Counted from the first letter of the stretch, positions 45,542-57,160 are shown. The stretch is DNA of 64,000 bases from Papaver somniferum (GCF_003573695.1 NC_039362.1:193312827-193376826); one strand, 5' to 3'. Notes: generated by a model from the letters alone, not told the origin. Numbers and translations are program-made.

Positions 45542-45906
45542 GGTCGACACATTTTCTTAAGGATGACCATTATTATGGTCAACTTTGTGAGTCCAATATA
45601 ATTGACTTAGAGGATCCCCAATTATTCAGGTTGTTGTTATGTGCTTCTAAGTTCTTAGTTGAGTTTTTTCAGACTCTAATACCTGAACCGAATCTTAGCT
45701 TTGAGGAAATCCAACCGATGAAAACCTTTTATTTAGACCCTTTTATAGAGCCTGAACCTGAACCACAACTAGATGTAGTTGTCTTAACCAGGGGTATGTT
45801 CGGTATCGTCTTGGTCTGTTGCAGTTTCCTCTTCTTGTGGGTAACACTTTTTGATCCAGATGACCCACAGTTATTCCGGCTACTACTATATGATTCTACG
45901 TGGTGA
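45538..45906 (+). CDS. Second unknown frame with a hydrophobic segment, unit 1
   Basis: About 122 codons lie in the -1 frame relative to the extension before them, overlapping its TAG. They contain the motif EDPQLFRLLLCASKFL, a Pro/Glu-rich spacer (DPFIEPEPEPQLD), and a hydrophobic stretch MFGIVLVCCSFLFLWVTLF that could span a membrane. They end DDPQLFRLLLYDSTW. The DPQLFRLLL motif is thus present twice. The position after the gag-like frame and before the polypurine tract is where env-like genes sit in some plant gypsy elements; this is only suggestive. There is no good ATG at the start; the first is internal. Confidence 0.45.
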   Translation, partial: LGSTHFLKDDHYYGQLCESNIIDLEDPQLFRLLLCASKFLVEFFQTLIPEPNLSFEEIQPMKTFYLDPFIEPEPEPQLDVVVLTRGMFGIVLVCCSFLFLWVTLFDPDDPQLFRLLLYDSTW

Positions 45907-46949
45907 CTAATCCTTGCTTAGTCTGGCTGAAGACTTTAAACTTAGCACTTCTTGGGAGGTAACCCAATATTCATGCGACACGGTAATATCTTTCCTTATC
46001 TCTTTTGCTTCATTGGTAACAGTTTCTCCTTGTTCATGCTTTTAATTTCATCTTTAGAACATTGAGGACAATGTTAGATTTAAGTTTGGGGGTATGGGAG
46101 AAAGTTCTTAGTTGCAATAAATAAGCTCCAGAGACTAGAAATTTATGCTTATTAAGGTTGGCACTAACTAATCTAAGTGGATGGAAGCATTTTGGTTGTA
46201 GAATTTGAGGAACCAATCTGATTAGATGGAAACATCTAAAGAGTCTATTCATAAAAACACAGAGCTCAGGTGTTAGAAAAAGAAAACATGGTAGTTTCGC
46301 CATATCCTCGTGATGGAAACATCGAAAGAATCCTGATCACTTCTTTTTTTTTCTTTTTACCATTACTAGGGTGAAATAGAGTGACTGAGATGAAAAAAAA
46401 AATTGAGACCAGACCACCAGACCAACCGGAATAAATACAATAAAGTCGACCACTGGTACCCTTGTATATGCCAGCTGAGTTGACCTAGAGTTAGGATTAT
46501 CGACCACTGGTTCCCTTGTATTTGCCAGTGTGTTGATATTAGTCCAGACCAGTATCTCAGTCTATTAGGATAGGTGCACCTTAGTCAACATCATCCACAT
46601 TTTTCTCTACATCCATCTTCTTAATCTATCCATGTGATTGGTTGACTCCGGTTTATGATGTCCAGAAACTATCTGAGTAGAGCTCTGTCACTTTATATGA
46701 ATTTTAGTATGCTTGAGTGCAAACTCGTGTACATCAATTGAAATTTCGCATCAGGGTACTTCCTCCTGTAGTCAATAAGTATGCCAACCAAGGAGATTCT
46801 TTAGTGCCTTCCAAGGTTCTGCATAGATAGCTAGGGTCTGGAGTAATGGTTTTGTGGGTACACCTCTGGTAAACGCTCCCGAGATTAACTCGGTTTTATG
46901 TATTATTAGTTTTGCTCGAGGACTAGAAAATAATAAGTTTGGGGGTATT
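45907..46949 (+). other. 3' non-coding part of unit 1 with polypurine tract
   Basis: It contains the words GGGAGGTAACCC and TAAGTTTGGGGGTATGGG near 45955 and 46083, and a final tract AAGTTTGGGGGTATT (46935-46949) directly before LTR 2. The duplicated TTTGGGGGTAT words are a common signature of plant gypsy 3' regions. The unit 2 equivalent is 51076-52118, with its tract at 52104-52118. Confidence 0.65.
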
Positions 46950-48380
46950 TGATAGGCGCATTTATGTGCCTAAATTGTCCTCAATGTTTCGTATTGTTGG
47001 TACTCGTTTTCGTCCTTATTATGGTGTTTTGTGTATTTTTAGGTATTTTTGGAAAATAAATATTGTTGGAAAAATCGGCTCGAAAAATCACTCGGAACAC
47101 CCCGGAGGACACTTGCTATACGGAGCCGAGATTTGGTTAAGGGGCACCTCAATTACTAAGGGGCACCTCAATTACTAAGGGGCACATCAATTACTAAGGG
47201 GCACCCCAAGTCACCCCCAAAACAGACAGCTGTTATTCGCACCCCACATCTGGTTAGGGGGACACCACCTTCTTCGTTTGAACTTAAAAATTGGCGGGAA
47301 AAAAGAGCAGCTCTCTGGTGAATTTTTCGATCGAAATTTGAAGGATTTCTGGGCAGACTAAAGGGCTGAAACTTAATGGGTAGTTGTGATATGTCCTAAC
47401 AAAGCTGGTATGGGTGTTTGTTTCGATCAAAATTGGCTGGAAAATCCGTGACAAGAAAACAGGGCAGCCCGTGCATGAGAAGAATAATTCACGAGTTTTT
47501 GAAGATTTATGCGTGTTCTGCTCGTGTATGATGACTCTAGCAACACTCTGGACCGTGTAGAAGGAAAATAAGGAAGGTTGGACAGCTGCAGATGCTCGGA
47601 TGAAGAAAAAATAGCCGGAAAATATTTTCTTTAACTGCCGAGTTTAATGAAGAATATTGAGAATTTTGGCATAATTAAATGGGGCTAAGGAGTATAAATA
47701 TGTTGACGGGATCATAGAGAATGGGGGGGATATATTGGGAGAAGTTTAGAGGACCACAGAGTAAAAAAATCGAATTTGCAGAGAGACCACCTGATGCTGC
47801 TGCCATTGAAGAACACGAAGAACGGACCTGCATCAGCAGTCGTTTTTGAACAGCGACAGCGACTCATAGTGTGGGTCGCAGATCAGAGAAGACATAAAAA
47901 ACACAACAGTACAGTAACGGCTTTTGCAACAGTTTTAAGCATTGCAAACCCGATTTTTATTATAATTCTTCCTTATTCATCATTTGTAACCCTTTGAGCA
48001 TAAATGAAATCAACTTTTGAGCGTGCTTCCAACATGATGAGCGGCTAATTCTCTCGTAACCAAGGCAATGGATGAAGCTATTCACACTTGAACAATGGGT
48101 AACTATTTCATTTTCTCTAATATTTAATTATAATTCACTCAATTAATTTTTGAGAATATGTTTGATTATTTGTGGATTAAGAAATAAAGGATTAAAAGGA
48201 TAATTAGAGTTATGAAATATTTGACATCATTCATGTGTAATAGTTGATTCTAGTGTCTTGGTTACCTCTCACCCACTTTGTTAATTTTTGTATATAGTTT
48301 TATTAAATCTTTAAATTTGATCTTCACAAGTCCGAGAGTTTGAACCTCATTACTACAACAACAATCAAAAATTATAACCA
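46950..48380 (+). repeat. LTR 2 (middle) of the tandem element
   Basis: 1431 bp, almost identical to LTR 1, including the same number of 21-bp units. It serves as 3' LTR of unit 1 and 5' LTR of unit 2. Confidence 0.92.
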
Positions 48381-48383
48381 TTT

Positions 48384-48400
48384 TGGCGCCGCCGACGCGG
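48384..48400 (+). promoter_or_regulatory. Primer-binding site, unit 2
   Basis: Identical to the unit 1 site and directly follows the middle LTR, so unit 2 keeps full cis-signals of its own. Confidence 0.75.
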
Positions 48401-49444
48401 ATTTCTGCTTAGGTAGAGTTTTTAGGTTTTTTTTTATTTCATTTGTTCTTTTTACGTTTCTTTGGGTGTGTCTTTGTATTACAGGTTTGAAGTTGGATAC
48501 TAAAGACTTGGAATCGAAGGTTAAAGCCAAAAGAGAAGAAAAAAGACAAAGCAAAAAAAAAAAAAAAAGCGAAAGAAAAATTAAAAAAAAAAAAAGAGAA
48601 TTTTTTTTATTTTTTTTAGAGACCTTCCATTTTTTGTAATTTTTATTTTATTTCTTTTCTTTTGCACTTTATTTGGACTTTGGACTTGGACAATTATTTT
48701 TTTTAAACCCTAAGGAAGGGTACATTAAATATAAAACTGTTTGCAGGGAAGGACGACGATTACAATATCGTCTCGGCCCCTCGGGTTCGCACATGACATA
48801 GGAGTCGTGGCCCGAGTCGACTTCAGCGGTTCTTCGCCCGTCTGGTACGGGAGGTAAGCTTTCGAAACACCCGTGAATCCCCTGTCAGCGGGTTTATTGT
48901 ATGCCTTAAGGGGAATATATGCTGAGGATTTGAATACGGTTGTTTTAATTTCCTAGTAAAGGGCAATTCTTGGCCAAATTAAGATAAGGACTCAGATTTC
49001 ATCACCGTTTCCTTCTTGCCCGCCTTAGGAAAACGAAACCAAACCCGAACCTATGCTTAAAATTTTGACTAGAACGAGACCTATAGGGTAACGAGCTTAA
49101 TAGGAAAGTCGTTCGAAAAATATTGGTTACTCTTTTGAGCATACTTTGAAGTTCATGATGGTTTTTGCGAGTTGAATGCGTGACTGCGCCGCCTTATAAT
49201 ACCGGTGAGACCTTGGGTATCAAAGCTCCTCGCAGCTTCCCTCGTCTCAATTCAACTTACTTAAACTCAGATTGATTCCAAAGAGGTTTGCTCAGATTGT
49301 AACGAATTCCTTTTCGAAAGATTAGAAGATGGTCTAGAAACAATCTAAGTGGATCCATCATGCTTGTTGTTTGTTAGATTTTATAGGTTTGATTTGGTCG
49401 AGTCAGCCTTTTTTGTGATTATGTATAATTCCCTTGCGGTTAGG

Positions 49445-50434
49445 ATGTCAAACTGGTATTATAATAGCCAATACAATGAGTATCCGACTGAGCAGCTTGG
49501 ACATTATCCTTTTTATGACCATAGTGTGAATAGTGATTGGGAATGCGAAACTTTTGAAGGGTATGGTCCAAACCATTGTGATCCCAATTACTATCCATAT
49601 ACCCACAGGTCATACGAGCAAAACAATCCTTCTATTTCTCTAGAAGAGTCTCTCAAGAGTTTCAATGAGTCAACACGGAAGTTATTTATGAAAGAGACTT
49701 ATAATATTCTTCTCCCAAAAGAGTCCGTAGAGCGGTCAACTAAGATATCTCTAGAAGAGACCCTCAAGCAATTTACTGAGAGTACAACTAGGATTGTGGA
49801 AAAACTTGCTCAGGATAGTCTTAATTTCCAGTGTAGTTTTCCCAATACCACCCTCGAAAATAAGGATAGTTTTTATTCACATAATCAAGATGACGAGGGT
49901 AGAATTGGTAACACTACTTGTTTTGATGAGGTTCGACCTTTTTCATGTTATTATAATGAGGACTGTGATGAGGATAGTATTGATAAAGAATCTGAAATAT
50001 ATAGGCATAGGGATGAGGAATCTGTTACTCCCAATGAGCTCTTTAATGATAATATTATTTCTAGTTCAAATCCAAATAAATTTAATAATTATTCACCTAT
50101 TCAAAAGAACGAGGATTTGACTAGAGATACCCCCGTTTTAGACGATGTAGTATTTCTTGTTTACAAAGCCGATAATGATTTAGAGGAACGAGTTTATTAT
50201 GAGAATAATGTTTTAGAGTCTAGCGATTTAGAAACAATAGTCTTAGACGAAGAAGATGAACTCGTAGAGCTTTTAAATATGAGTGAGGATGCATCACCTG
50301 AGTATAACCTAACAGAAGCAATTGACCATTTTCAGGATTCCGATGATCTAGAAACTAGGGAAATTGTAGTTAGTCTACCTAGAGACACGCAAAACTCTAA
50401 GTTTGGGGGTGATTATCATTCTCCATGTGCTTGA
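49445..50434 (+). CDS. Unknown acidic protein of the tandem retrotransposon, unit 2
   Basis: This is the partner of 44276-45265, with the same length and about ten residue changes (for example Y to N in EGYGPNHC, Q to R in STRKLFM). It has no frameshift or stop. Conservation of length in both copies mainly reflects recent duplication. Function is unknown. Confidence 0.65.
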   Translation: MSNWYYNSQYNEYPTEQLGHYPFYDHSVNSDWECETFEGYGPNHCDPNYYPYTHRSYEQNNPSISLEESLKSFNESTRKLFMKETYNILLPKESVERSTKISLEETLKQFTESTTRIVEKLAQDSLNFQCSFPNTTLENKDSFYSHNQDDEGRIGNTTCFDEVRPFSCYYNEDCDEDSIDKESEIYRHRDEESVTPNELFNDNIISSSNPNKFNNYSPIQKNEDLTRDTPVLDDVVFLVYKADNDLEERVYYENNVLESSDLETIVLDEEDELVELLNMSEDASPEYNLTEAIDHFQDSDDLETREIVVSLPRDTQNSKFGGDYHSPCA

Positions 50435-50710
50435 ACTCTTAGAAAGTTCCCTCGTGTAGGACTTGACATTTATGCCTCAACCATATTACAAGATTATCTT
50501 CATACATGTTTTCCCGAACCTATTGATGTCCATAGAGAAGCTCAGTTGTTAGAAACCCATCCTCTGGTTGATGTGGTTAACCCAGGCTATGATACCAAGA
50601 TTGACTTTGTTTTCTCACCAAAAAATTTTCTTCCAATTATGGGAACATATGATTTTCAGATGTGTCGGATATTAAGTTTTGAGACTAAACCTAATTACTT
50701 TAGATATTAG
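50435..50710 (+). other. Same-frame open extension after the TGA, unit 2
   Basis: It matches 45266-45541 with the same TGA before it and the same TAG after it. The stops therefore predate the duplication of the units. Confidence 0.55.
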
Positions 50711-51075
50711 GGTCGACACATTTTCTTAAGGATGACCATTATTATGGTCAACTTTGTGAGTCCAATATAATTGACTTAGAGGATCCCCAATTATTCAGGT
50801 TGTTGTTATGTGCTTCTAAGTTCTTAGTTGAGTTTTTTCAGACTCTAATACCTGAACCGGATCTTAGCTTTGAGGAAATCCAACCGATGAAAACCTTTTA
50901 TTTAGACCCTTTTATAGAGCCTGAACCTGAACCACAACTAGATGTAGTTGTCTTAAGCAGGGGTATGTTCGGTATCGTCTTGGTCTGTTGCAGTTTCCTC
51001 TTCTTGTGGGTAACAATTTTTGATCCAGATGACCCACAGTTATTCCGGCTACTACTATATGATTCTACGTGGTGA
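50707..51075 (+). CDS. Second unknown frame with a hydrophobic segment, unit 2
   Basis: Copy of 45538-45906 with three or four residue changes (N to D, T to S, L to I). It has the same frame relation, the same repeated DPQLFRLLL motif and the same hydrophobic segment. Confidence 0.45.
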   Translation, partial: LGSTHFLKDDHYYGQLCESNIIDLEDPQLFRLLLCASKFLVEFFQTLIPEPDLSFEEIQPMKTFYLDPFIEPEPEPQLDVVVLSRGMFGIVLVCCSFLFLWVTIFDPDDPQLFRLLLYDSTW

Positions 51076-52118
51076 CTAATCCTTGCTTAGTCTGGCTGAA
51101 GACTTTAAACTTAGCACTTCTCGGGAGGTAACCCAATATTCATGCAACACGGTAATATCTTTCCTTATCTCTTTTGCTTCATTGGTAACAGTTTCTCCTT
51201 GTTCATGCTTTTAATTTCATCTTTAGAACATTGAGGACAATGTTAGATTTAAGTTTGGGGGTATGGGAGAAAGTTCTTAGTTGCAATAAATAAGCTCCAG
51301 AGACTAGAAATTTATGCTTATTAAGGTTGGCACTAACTAATCTAAGTGGATGGAAGCATTTTGGTTGTAGAATTTGAGGAACCAATCTGATTAGATGGAA
51401 ACATCTAAAGAGTCTATTCATAAAAACACAGAGCTCAGGTGTTAGAAAAAGAAAACATGGTAGTTTCGCCATATCCTCGTGATGGAAACATCGAAAGAAT
51501 CCTGATCACTTCTTTTTTTTTCTTTTTACCATTACTAGGGTGAAATAGAGTGACTGAGATGAAAAAAAAAATTGAGACCAGACCACCAGACCAACCGGAA
51601 TAAATACAATAAAGTCGACCACTGGTACCCTTTTATATGCCAGCTGAGTTGACCTAGAGTTAGGATTATCGACCACTGGTTCCCTTGTATTTTCCAGTGT
51701 GTTGATATTAGTCCAGACCAGTATCTCAGTCTATTAGGATAGGTGCACCTTAGTCAACATCATCCACATTTTTCTCTACATCCATCTTCTTAATCTATCC
51801 ATGTGATTGGTTGACTCCGGTTTATGATGTCCAGAAACTATCTGAGTAGAGCTCTGTCACTTTATATGAATTTTAGTATGCTTGAGTGCAAACTCGTGTA
51901 CATCAATTGAAATTTCGCATCAGGGTACTTCCTCCTGTAGTCAATAAGTATGCCAACCAAGGAGATTCTTTAGTGCCTTCCAAGGTTCTGCATAGATAGC
52001 TAGGGTCTGGAGTAATGGTTTTGTGGGTACACCTCTGGTAAACCCTCCCGAGATTAACTCGGTTTTATTTATTATTAGTTTTGCTCGAGGACTAGCAAAT
52101 AATAAGTTTGGGGGTATT
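51076..52118 (+). other. 3' non-coding part of unit 2 with polypurine tract
   Basis: It is the counterpart of 45907-46949 with few substitutions. The tract AAGTTTGGGGGTATT adjoins LTR 3 at 52119. Confidence 0.65.
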
Positions 52119-53515
52119 TGATAGGCGCATTTATGTGCCTAAATTGTCCTCAATGTTTCGTATTGTTGGTACTCGTTTTCGTCCTTATTATGGTGTTTTG
52201 TGTATTTTTAGGTATTTTTGGAAAATAAATATTGTTGGAAAAATCGGCTCGAAAAATCACTCGGAACACCCCGGAGGACACTTGCTATACGGAGCCGAGA
52301 TTTGGTTAAGGGGCACCTCAATTACTAAGGGGCACATCAATTACTAATGGGCACCCCCAAAACAGGCAGCTGTTATTCGCACCCCACATCTGGTTAGGGG
52401 GACACCACCTTCTTCGTTTGAACTTAAAAATTGGCGGGAAAAAAGAGCAGCTCTCTGGTGAATTTTTCGATCGAAATTTGAAGGATTTCTGGGCAGACTA
52501 AAGGGCTGAAACTTAATGGGTAGTTGTGATATGTCCTAACAAAGCTGGTATGGGTGTTTGTTTCGATCAAAATTGGCTGGAAAATCCGTGACAAGAAAAC
52601 AGGGCAGCCCGTGCATGAGAAGAATAATTCACGAGTTTTTGAAGATTTATGCGTGTTCTGCTCGTGTATGATGACTCTAGCAACACTCTGGACCGTGTAG
52701 AAGGAAAATAAGGAAGGTTGGACAGCTGTAGATGCTCGGATGAAGAAAAAATATCCGGAAAATATTTTCTTTAACTGCCGAGTTTAATGAAGAATATTGA
52801 GAATTTTGGCATAATTAAATGGGGCTAAGGAGTATAAATATGTTGAGGGGATCATAGAGAATGGAGGGGAGAGATTGGGAGAAGTTTAGAGGACCACGGA
52901 GTAAAAAAATCGAATTTGCAGAGAGACCACCTGTTGTTGCTGCTGCTGCCATTGAAGAACACTGAAGAACACGAAGAACGGACCTGCATCAGCAGTCGTT
53001 TTTGAACAGTGACTGCGACTCATAGTGTGGGTCGCAGATCAGAGAAGACTTAAAAAACGCAACAGTTTTAAGCATTGCAAACCCGATTTTTATTATAATT
53101 CTCCCTTATTCATCATTTGTAACCCTTTGAGCATATATGAAATCAACTTTTGAGCGTGTTTCCAACATGATGAGCGGCTAATTCTCTCGTAACCAAGGCA
53201 ATGGATGAAGCTATTCACACATGAACAATGGGTAACTATTTCATTTTCTCTAATATTTAATTATAATTCACTCAATTAATTTTTGAGAATATGTTTGATT
53301 ATTTGTGGATTAAGAAATAAAGGATTAAAAGGATAATTAGAGTTATGAAATATTTGACATCATTCATGTGTAATAGTGGATTCTAGTGTCTTGGTTACCT
53401 CTCACCCACATTGTTAATATTTTTGTATATAATTTTATTAAATATTTAAATTTAATCTTCACAAGTCCGAGAGTTTGAACCTCATTACTACAACAACAAT
53501 CAAAAATTATAACCA
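52119..53515 (+). repeat. LTR 3 (3') of the tandem element
   Basis: 1397 bp. It differs from LTRs 1 and 2 by loss of 21-bp units and of an ACAGTACAGTAACGGCTTTT segment, and by an insertion in the GTTGCTGCTGCTGCC region. It is therefore the most diverged of the three. Confidence 0.92.
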
Positions 53516-54359
53516 GGGCATAGACATCGTGGGTCCCCTAATCGAAGGATCAGGGAAGAGAAGATTCTTGGTAGTGGCCACGGACTATTTCAGCAAATGG
53601 GTAGAGGCTAAAGCCCTGGCAAGGATTCGAGACGCAGATGTCTTCACATTCATTTTTCAAAACATCATTTGCAGGTTTGGCATACCAGCTGAGATTGTAT
53701 CTGACAATGGCAAGCAATTCCAGGGAAAAAACATCGACTTACTCTTCGATACTTTCAAAATTTGAAAGAACAAGTCAACACCAATTTACCCTCAAAGCAA
53801 TAGTCAGGCTGAAGCCACAAATAAAACCCTCGCACTCATCCTCAAAAAGCAATTGGACGAATACAAGAAGCGTTGGTTTGAGCAACTACACAACGTTTTG
53901 TGGGCTTATAGGACAACTCGAAGATCAGCCACGGGAGAATCCCCATTCTTACTCACCTATGGAGACGAATCTATTATCCTAACAGAAATAATTATGCCAA
54001 CTACGAAGACTGAAGCATGAGAAAAGAACCTCACAGCGGAAATGATGCTGGAAAGGTTGGATGATCTAGAAGAGAGGAGGGAGGCAGCACTACAAAAACT
54101 GGAAAACTATCAAAGGAAACTAGCAAGGGAGTATAATAAGAGGGTTAATCTTAGAAATTTCGTAGAAGGGCAGTATGTGCTGAGGACCATTCCCCAATAC
54201 CAACGAGAAAAGAAGTGGGGCAAATTAGCACCAACATGGGGGGGACCCTTCGTCATACATGATGTTGCAGGAAATGGGTCTTATTATCTGCGCAACCTAA
54301 AAGGGGAGATTCTCAAACACCCATGGAATGCAAAATATCTCAAGTCATACTACCCGTAG
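53516..54359 (+). pseudogene. Integrase core and C-terminus of the gypsy element
   Basis: It resumes exactly where the nested element interrupted: GIDIVGPLIEGSGKRRFLVV, then ATDYFSKWVEA, EIVSDNGKQF and the NSQAEATNKTL block carrying the DDE residues. WAYRTTRRSATGESPFLLTY and a C-terminal WGPF-like module (PTWGGPFVIHDVAGNGSYYL) follow, ending HPWNAKYLKSYYP. There are two in-frame TGA codons (53763-53765 and 54018-54020). No chromodomain is present, as in Tat elements. Integrase inserts the cDNA into host DNA. Confidence 0.9.
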
Positions 54360-55480
54360 GGGGAAACGCAGACCTGCATCTACGGGAAGAGCGCCAGAAG
54401 AAGAAAACGACGCTTGCGATCGACATGTTTCTATCTCTGAGAGAGGAATAGCAAACCTCAACCTATCAATCAAGCAAACTTTTGGCAAAAAATAGTCAAT
54501 ACATGGAGCAACATAGTAACAAGACGACTGTGTGTAAATATAACACCTCACGAGAACCCTACACCTGTAAATACATCCTCCGCGTCAATACTTCATCCTC
54601 ATGTTTTTTACTATTTGCTACCTCAAAGGTTCCATCAATGGAATTCTTTTAAATGTAACTCAACAAACTGAATAGACACTTTAACCCTCTTTCACCCGTG
54701 GACGTAGACACTCTGCCGTCGAACCACGTAAACACTGGTGTTAATTGTTGTTCTATTTTACTTGGGGAAAGTAGTCACCTACAATATCTCGGGACTCCCC
54801 TATCAGCGTCTATAAGTGTAGGACCATGGGGAAGGCATCCAGCAGAAAGAGATACCCAACCAATCTTATGGCAGCGGGTTGACGGAATGAACATACAACT
54901 CATATCCTAGAACGCTGCCCCGACCCCCACCGTCTGGGAATCGTCTGGCCCAGGATTAGCCAGCGGGGTGGCAGGTCTCAAGACGTACACGAAGATACAT
55001 ATATCTTCGAGTTCGCACTCAAACACTTCACTTACACTTATGGCAGCGGGTTGACGGAATGAACGTACATTCCGAACAATTCATATCCTAGAACGCTGCC
55101 CCGACCCCCACCGTCTGGGAATCCTCTGCCCAGGATTAGCCAGCGGGGTGACAGGTCTCAAGACGTTCACGAAGATACCCATATCTTCGGGTTCGCACCC
55201 AAACACTTCACTATCCCTGATTACAGTCAGTTATATTCCAAATTAACCATAACAATAATCAATTCATTAAAAGTTGATTACAGGCTTGGCAATGATACGC
55301 GGAAACAAGAAAATACAAAAGGAATCTCACAAAGACTCATAATCAACAAAGATCAATTCTACAAAAGTCTACTTCGATGGGTCAACCCCACCTTAGAGGA
55401 TAGGGGATGTCGAGAAACTCTATATGAGTAACTCATCTGCAACAGAGGTTGCATAAAAGGAAAAGGTCGAGCAGAAGCTC
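54360..55480 (+). other. 3' non-coding tail of the gypsy element with a 173-bp direct repeat
   Basis: Two units starting CTTATGGCAGCGGGTTGACG occur at 54864 and 55037. They share GAACGCTGCCCCGACCCCCA and CCAGGATTAGCCAGCGGGGT. No gene is present. The expected 3' LTR is missing; the sequence changes to copia-like DNA near 55480. Confidence 0.7.
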
Positions 55481-55832
55481 ATATCTGTAATATTCTCACA
55501 TTGAATGAAGTTTTCATGTTCCGGGAATATGCAAGAATCTTGTATCTTTTTATGTTGTATATGGTAAAAGTTTGAAGATTTTAAGTGAATTTAGAAAACT
55601 TGTTGTAACTAAGGGCAGTGATTTTTTAGGCGACGGTTATAAGACTTAGGGTCTTTATAAGCTTAAAGAAAAATCTGATAAAATGAACATAGTTGATTCT
55701 TGTGCTTTCTTTTGTGTGGCTTTGACATGTAAATTATAAGTGAATGCATAAACTGGATAGCATAGGATACGTACCCAAATTTAATTTGGATATTGAACAC
55801 AAAAGTTAAATTCGCGTAGAATCAAAATATGA

Positions 55833-56441
55833 TAAAAAAAAAACCTTTTAGCAAAATGTTCATAGAAATTCTAAACCCTTAGAATTAATTCACTCGGACC
55901 TAGTTGACATGAATCCGGTTCAAACTACAGGTGGTAAGAAATGGTTTATTACTTTTATAAACGACTGTACTAGGTATTGTCATATACATTTGCTTAGAGG
56001 TAAGGATGATGACTTAGAACCTTTAAGATGTATAAAATTGAAGTTGAAAACCAAATGAATACTACCATTAAAACCATTAGGTCTGAACGTGGTGGTGAGT
56101 ATAAAATTCCGAAAGGAGATTTCTGTGTAAAACATGGCATAATACACGAAGTTACCCCTCCTTATTCACCTCAGTCGTGTGGTGTAGCTGAACGTAAGAA
56201 CCGTACCCTTAAGGAGATGATTAATGCCATGTTAATTAGTTCAGGATTACCTTCGAACTTGTGGGGGGAAGCTGTCCTATCAGCCTACCATATCCTGAAC
56301 AGAGTACCTTTTAAAGGATCAGATAAAACTCCATATGAACTGTGGAAAGGTAGACAACCTTATTATTCATACTTCAAAGTGTGGGGGTGTTTGGCTAAGG
56401 TTGCCATCCTTAAACCTAAAATAGAGGTCCCAAAAATATAG
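55833..56441 (+). pseudogene. Copia integrase, degraded
   Basis: Recognisable are HSDLVDMNPVQTTGGKKWFI (first catalytic Asp region), IRSERGGEYKIPKGDFC, and PYSPQSCGVAERKNRTLKEM with the catalytic Glu region. VLSAYHILNRVPFKG and TPYELWKGRQPYYSYFKVWG follow. The block that normally reads SDRGGE or SDNGGE has Glu in place of the Asp, so the enzyme would be inactive. A frameshift lies near 56020. Confidence 0.88.
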
Positions 56442-56469
56442 CTTCGTCCACAACATTTACCGAAACCCC

Positions 56470-57160
56470 ACTCTGCTAAGAAGCTTCATTTAGTGAAATG
56501 GACATAGTCCGTCTGAAGCAGACTTGGGATCATGCTAGTTTACCTCCGGGAAGTAAGACCATAGGATGTAAATGAGTCTTTAAGAGGAAACGTAAGATAG
56601 ATGGAACTGTGGAAAAATTATGAGGCTAGGTTGATATCTAAAGGATATAAACTAAAAGTAGGTGTACATTTCCTTGATTCTAATTCGCATGTGACAAGAA
56701 TTACTTCCGTTGAGATGCTAATTTTTATTTCTGCCATAAACAACTTAGAGATACATCAGATGGATGTTAATACAAATTTTATAAAGCCGTGAATTAGATA
56801 AAGAAATTTACATAGACCAACCTGTGGACTTTGTAGTGAAATGTTGTGAAGACAAAGATTGCAAGTTGAACAAATCTTTGTATTGTTTTCAAATAAGCAA
56901 GTAAACAGTGACATGATAATTTGATCATGTGATAATGAGTAGTGGATTTAAGGTAATGAATCTGACAAGTATATTTGCAAGTAACTTGTTAAGGATGCCT
57001 ATGTGATTGTATGCTTGTATATTGATGATATGCTTATACTTGATATAAACGTAGATATAATTAATTCCACTAAAACATACGCTGAATGATAACGTTGACT
57101 TGAAAGACTTAGACCTTATTGATGTAATCATAAGGATGAGGATTTGGAGATAATCTAACA
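56470..57160 (+). pseudogene. Copia reverse transcriptase, degraded
   Basis: Fragments in several frames include VFKRKRKIDGT, YEARLISKGYKLKVGVHFLD, VTRITSVEMLIFISAINNLE, IHQMDVNTNF and the catalytic region CLYIDDMLI near 57020. Stops and small deletions are frequent, especially between 56790 and 57000. Confidence 0.8.

Larger units (their letters stand above)
41784..53515 (+). mobile_element. Tandem non-autonomous retrotransposon: LTR-internal-LTR-internal-LTR
   Basis: Three LTRs (41784-43216, 46950-48380, 52119-53515) alternate with two internal regions (43217-46949, 48381-52118), total 11,732 bp. A single perfect 5-bp target duplication GGGCA flanks the whole complex, so it occupies one integration site. 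Each internal region has its own PBS, two unknown reading frames and a polypurine tract. No protease, RT or integrase is present, so replication would need another gypsy element. TGGCGCCG-type PBS and AAGTTTGGGGGTATT tract resemble gypsy Tat/Athila-related LARD elements. Confidence 0.93.
34520..55480 (+). mobile_element. Ty3/gypsy retrotransposon, Tat-type, decayed and split
   Basis: The order is 5' LTR, PBS, leader with an 80-bp tandem array, gag, protease, RT-RNase H, a second RNase H, integrase, and a long 3' non-coding tail. The second RNase H domain and the TGGCGCTAGAA-type start after the LTR are features of the Tat lineage. Integrase is split at 41783 by an 11.7-kb retrotransposon and resumes at 53516. 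No 3' LTR is found: sequence runs into a truncated copia element near 55480. Several in-frame stops and frameshifts make it non-autonomous today. Both outer limits are approximate. Confidence 0.88.

Noticed and set aside
46034..46303. 89-codon minus-strand frame, repeated at 51203-51472
   Set aside because: Conserved only because the two units are duplicates; it lies antisense in the non-coding 3' region.
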